Of a DNA stretch of 64,000 bases, positions 62,404-64,000 are shown in pieces. A program made the translations under genes and the position numbers. The notes under the pieces were generated by a model that was not told the DNA's origin, searched no databases, and was given only the letters and a program-made list of their open reading frames with translations. Origin of the DNA: Enterobacteriaceae bacterium 89 (GTDB taxonomy: Bacteria; Pseudomonadota; Gammaproteobacteria; Enterobacterales; Enterobacteriaceae); the NCBI GenBank assembly GCA_014156375.1, contig RQJH01000003.1:434001-498000 (forward strand), read 5' to 3'. Position 1 is the first letter of the stretch. Every line of letters begins with the position of its first letter.

Positions 62404-63828
62404 ATGAGTTTTCGCTTCGTGATCTTGTGGGTCAGTATTTATGCCTTAGCCTGGATAATGGCGACCGTGAATCTTGACCCGACCGTCCCCTATGACGCCG
62501 TGGAAGCGCTGAACTGGGCACAAAATGCCGAATGGGGTTCACCGAAAAATCCGTGGCTGGTCGGGCTGGCGATGCGTCCGGCGCTGCTGTTTTCGCCCCA
62601 TATTTACTGGTATCTGTGCCATTTTCTGGCTATTGCGGTGGGGATGGCGGGCAGCTGGTTACTGGCACTGCGGCTCAGCAACAGCAACAGGCTTGCCTGG
62701 TTTTCTCTGCTGACGCTGAATCTTTCAGGGATCATTAACTTCGACATCATCAGCTACAACGACAACTATCTGCTGGTGATGCTGTGGCCGTGGATGATGC
62801 TCTGCTACTGGCTGGCGGTCACCCGTCACGCTAACTGGTGGCTTCCCTTTGCGCTGTTTGCCGGGCTGGCAAGCATGGCAAAATACTCGTCGCTAATCCT
62901 GATTGGCTTTATTTTCCTGTCGACGCTGGTCATTCCCTCATTTCGCCGCTTCTATCGTCAGCCGGTGTGGTATGCCTCGCTGCTGCTGGCGTTGATGCTG
63001 ATAGCGCCAAATCTGCTGTGGCTATGGCAGCATGATTTTGCGGCCTTTCGCTGGGTTGGCTCGCAGATGCACTCAGAGATAAATATCGGCGTGCTGACCT
63101 GCGTGCTGTCGGTGTTCTATCCGCTAATTATCTCTGGTGCTCTGCTCTGGTTTGGCGGCATCCGCTTTCAGTGGCCACGGGAGCTGGCGTCTCAGGCTTT
63201 ATTAGCGGTTTATCTGATCCCGCTGGTGCTGATTTCGGCCTGGTTTTTCTTCTTCAGCAGCGGACGATTAACCGAATGGCTCCAGCCGTTCTTTATCCTT
63301 GCTCCGGCCCTGATGTGTGCCTGCATCCGACAGCCGGTGTTTGCGATACCGCGCTCGCGATTTACCCTGTTGTTCAGTTTTGCACTGCTGGTTTTTGTGG
63401 GATATACGGGAGTCATGACCAGCAATGTCGCCAACGCCGGGCAAAAAATGAGTGGGGTAATCCCTTTTGCTGATAAGGTAAACCAGCTTTGGCGTCAGCA
63501 ATACGCCACGCCGCTAAAATATGTCGGCGGCGGCTATTTGTCGGAATGGCTGACGTTTTACGTCCCCTCAAGACCGCAAACTATCACCCGCTGGAATGAA
63601 AAATTTCATCCGAACATTTATAACAGTCGCTTGAATCACGTTCAGCTCCGGCGCTATGGCGCAGTGCTGGTGGGCGATCTTGGGGTGCCGTGCGAAGCGG
63701 AAAAATTTGCGAAGGTTTATAGCGACTGGCCGGATATTACGATAACCGGGAAAACACAGATTCAGTTTCAGTCAGATCCGAGCAATAAACCCCGGGTCCT
63801 GTGTCTCGGGTTTCTTGCACCAGGTTGA
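62404..63828 (+). CDS. Membrane glycosyltransferase-like protein (GT39/ArnT type)
   Basis: A 474-residue polytopic inner-membrane protein with about ten helices. The first periplasmic loop has an acidic motif (DPTVPYDAVEALNWAQ), as in ArnT and other family 39 glycosyltransferases, which use undecaprenyl-phosphate sugars. A C-terminal periplasmic domain of about 120 residues follows the last helix (YVGGGYLSEWLTFYVPSRP). Acceptor and sugar are unknown. It has no companion arn genes, so polymyxin resistance should not be assumed. It stands alone between uspE and a convergent ABC transporter gene. Confidence 0.8.
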   Translation: MSFRFVILWVSIYALAWIMATVNLDPTVPYDAVEALNWAQNAEWGSPKNPWLVGLAMRPALLFSPHIYWYLCHFLAIAVGMAGSWLLALRLSNSNRLAWFSLLTLNLSGIINFDIISYNDNYLLVMLWPWMMLCYWLAVTRHANWWLPFALFAGLASMAKYSSLILIGFIFLSTLVIPSFRRFYRQPVWYASLLLALMLIAPNLLWLWQHDFAAFRWVGSQMHSEINIGVLTCVLSVFYPLIISGALLWFGGIRFQWPRELASQALLAVYLIPLVLISAWFFFFSSGRLTEWLQPFFILAPALMCACIRQPVFAIPRSRFTLLFSFALLVFVGYTGVMTSNVANAGQKMSGVIPFADKVNQLWRQQYATPLKYVGGGYLSEWLTFYVPSRPQTITRWNEKFHPNIYNSRLNHVQLRRYGAVLVGDLGVPCEAEKFAKVYSDWPDITITGKTQIQFQSDPSNKPRVLCLGFLAPG

Positions 63829-63835
63829 TATCGCG

Positions 63836-63860
63836 CTGGCGTGAGAAAAACTCACGCCAG
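63836..63860. terminator. Hairpin between convergent genes at the right end
   Basis: Perfect 10-bp inverted repeat CTGGCGTGAG / CTCACGCCAG with a 5-base A loop, between the stop codons of the glycosyltransferase-like gene and the ABC ATPase gene. T-runs are weak. Confidence 0.6.
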
Positions 63861-63871
63861 ACTTATCCAGG

Positions 63872-64000
63872 TTAAAACTCCACGTCCTCAAGACTGAACA
63901 GCTCCGTCTGGTCGTTATACGAAAAGATCTCCGCATAGCGTCCCCAGTGGATCACGGTATCCAGCGTTTCCCTCGCCACGATGTCTGAAAGCGTATCTTC
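63872..64000 (-). CDS. ABC transporter ATP-binding protein (nitrate/sulfonate type), C-terminal fragment
   Basis: Only the last 42 codons and the stop are in the window; the gene continues past its right end. The fragment reads EDTLSDIVARETLDTVIHWG and then RYAEIFSYNDQTELFSLEDV. The WGRYAE-F-Y pattern is what I recall from the AAA-associated C-terminal domain that follows the ATPase in some nitrate/sulfonate/taurine-type ABC transporters. The ATPase part itself is not visible, so the assignment is tentative. Confidence 0.6.
   Translation of the reverse strand, partial: EDTLSDIVARETLDTVIHWGRYAEIFSYNDQTELFSLEDVEF

Noticed and set aside
62404-63828. Calling the GT39-like protein ArnT (polymyxin resistance)
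   Set aside because: Only the general fold is shared; there are no arn operon genes nearby and the length is shorter than ArnT.

Overview
The window comes from an enteric gammaproteobacterium of the Enterobacter/Klebsiella/Lelliottia type. Two blocks have the Escherichia coli gene order: ynfM–asr–ydgU–ydgD–mdtJI–tqsA at the left and smrA–mcaS–ogt–fnr–uspE at the right. The malonate decarboxylase (mdc) and protocatechuate (pca) clusters between them are typical of Klebsiella and Enterobacter and absent from E. coli K-12. Species cannot be decided from this sequence. No tRNA, rRNA, CRISPR array, insertion sequence or integrase was found.

Layout. 0-9.7 kb: the end of an MFS exporter, an M32 carboxypeptidase, the acid-shock gene asr with its small partner ydgU, the protease gene ydgD, a small AT-richer three-gene cassette whose middle gene is frameshifted, a CHASE4-GGDEF-EAL c-di-GMP protein, the spermidine exporter mdtJI and tqsA. 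9.7-15.4 kb: a seven-gene sugar operon (HutC-type regulator, galactitol-type PTS IIA/IIB/IIC, FGGY kinase, class II aldolase, HPr) with a perfect CRP site and two dyads upstream. 15.6-20.9 kb: two divergent LuxR-type regulators and a large autotransporter in AT-rich DNA. 22-31.2 kb: mdcABCDEFGH, a secreted barrel-like protein and mdcR. 31.3-35.3 kb: the ycgZ-ymgA-ariR biofilm operon with a LuxR-type gene behind it, then the blue-light pair bluF and bluR; TTGTACA/TGTACAA half-sites are dense here. 35.7-45.2 kb: a membrane protein with a 24-residue companion, lipocalin, catalase, a secreted alpha/beta hydrolase, an AraC regulator, umuDC with a LexA box, an NlpC/P60 hydrolase and a membrane-bound ToxR-like regulator. 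45.8-52.2 kb: a chaperone-usher fimbrial operon framed by a winged-helix regulator and a LuxR-type regulator. 52.2-58.3 kb: pcaIJFBDC divergent from pcaR. 58.3-64 kb: smrA, the sRNA McaS, ogt, fnr, uspE, a GT39-like membrane protein and the end of an ABC transporter ATPase gene.

Two themes link the genes. One is carbon catabolism (malonate, the beta-ketoadipate pathway, an unidentified PTS sugar). The other is the switch between motile and attached life: a c-di-GMP enzyme, BluF/BluR/YcgZ/YmgA/AriR, McaS, an autotransporter, fimbriae, and four related LuxR-type regulators that each lie beside surface or biofilm genes. The observations most worth following are that four-member LuxR-type family, the frameshifted cassette at 4.2-5.1 kb, the PTS/FGGY-kinase/aldolase pathway of unknown substrate, the BluR-like dyads, and the conserved small membrane peptides.
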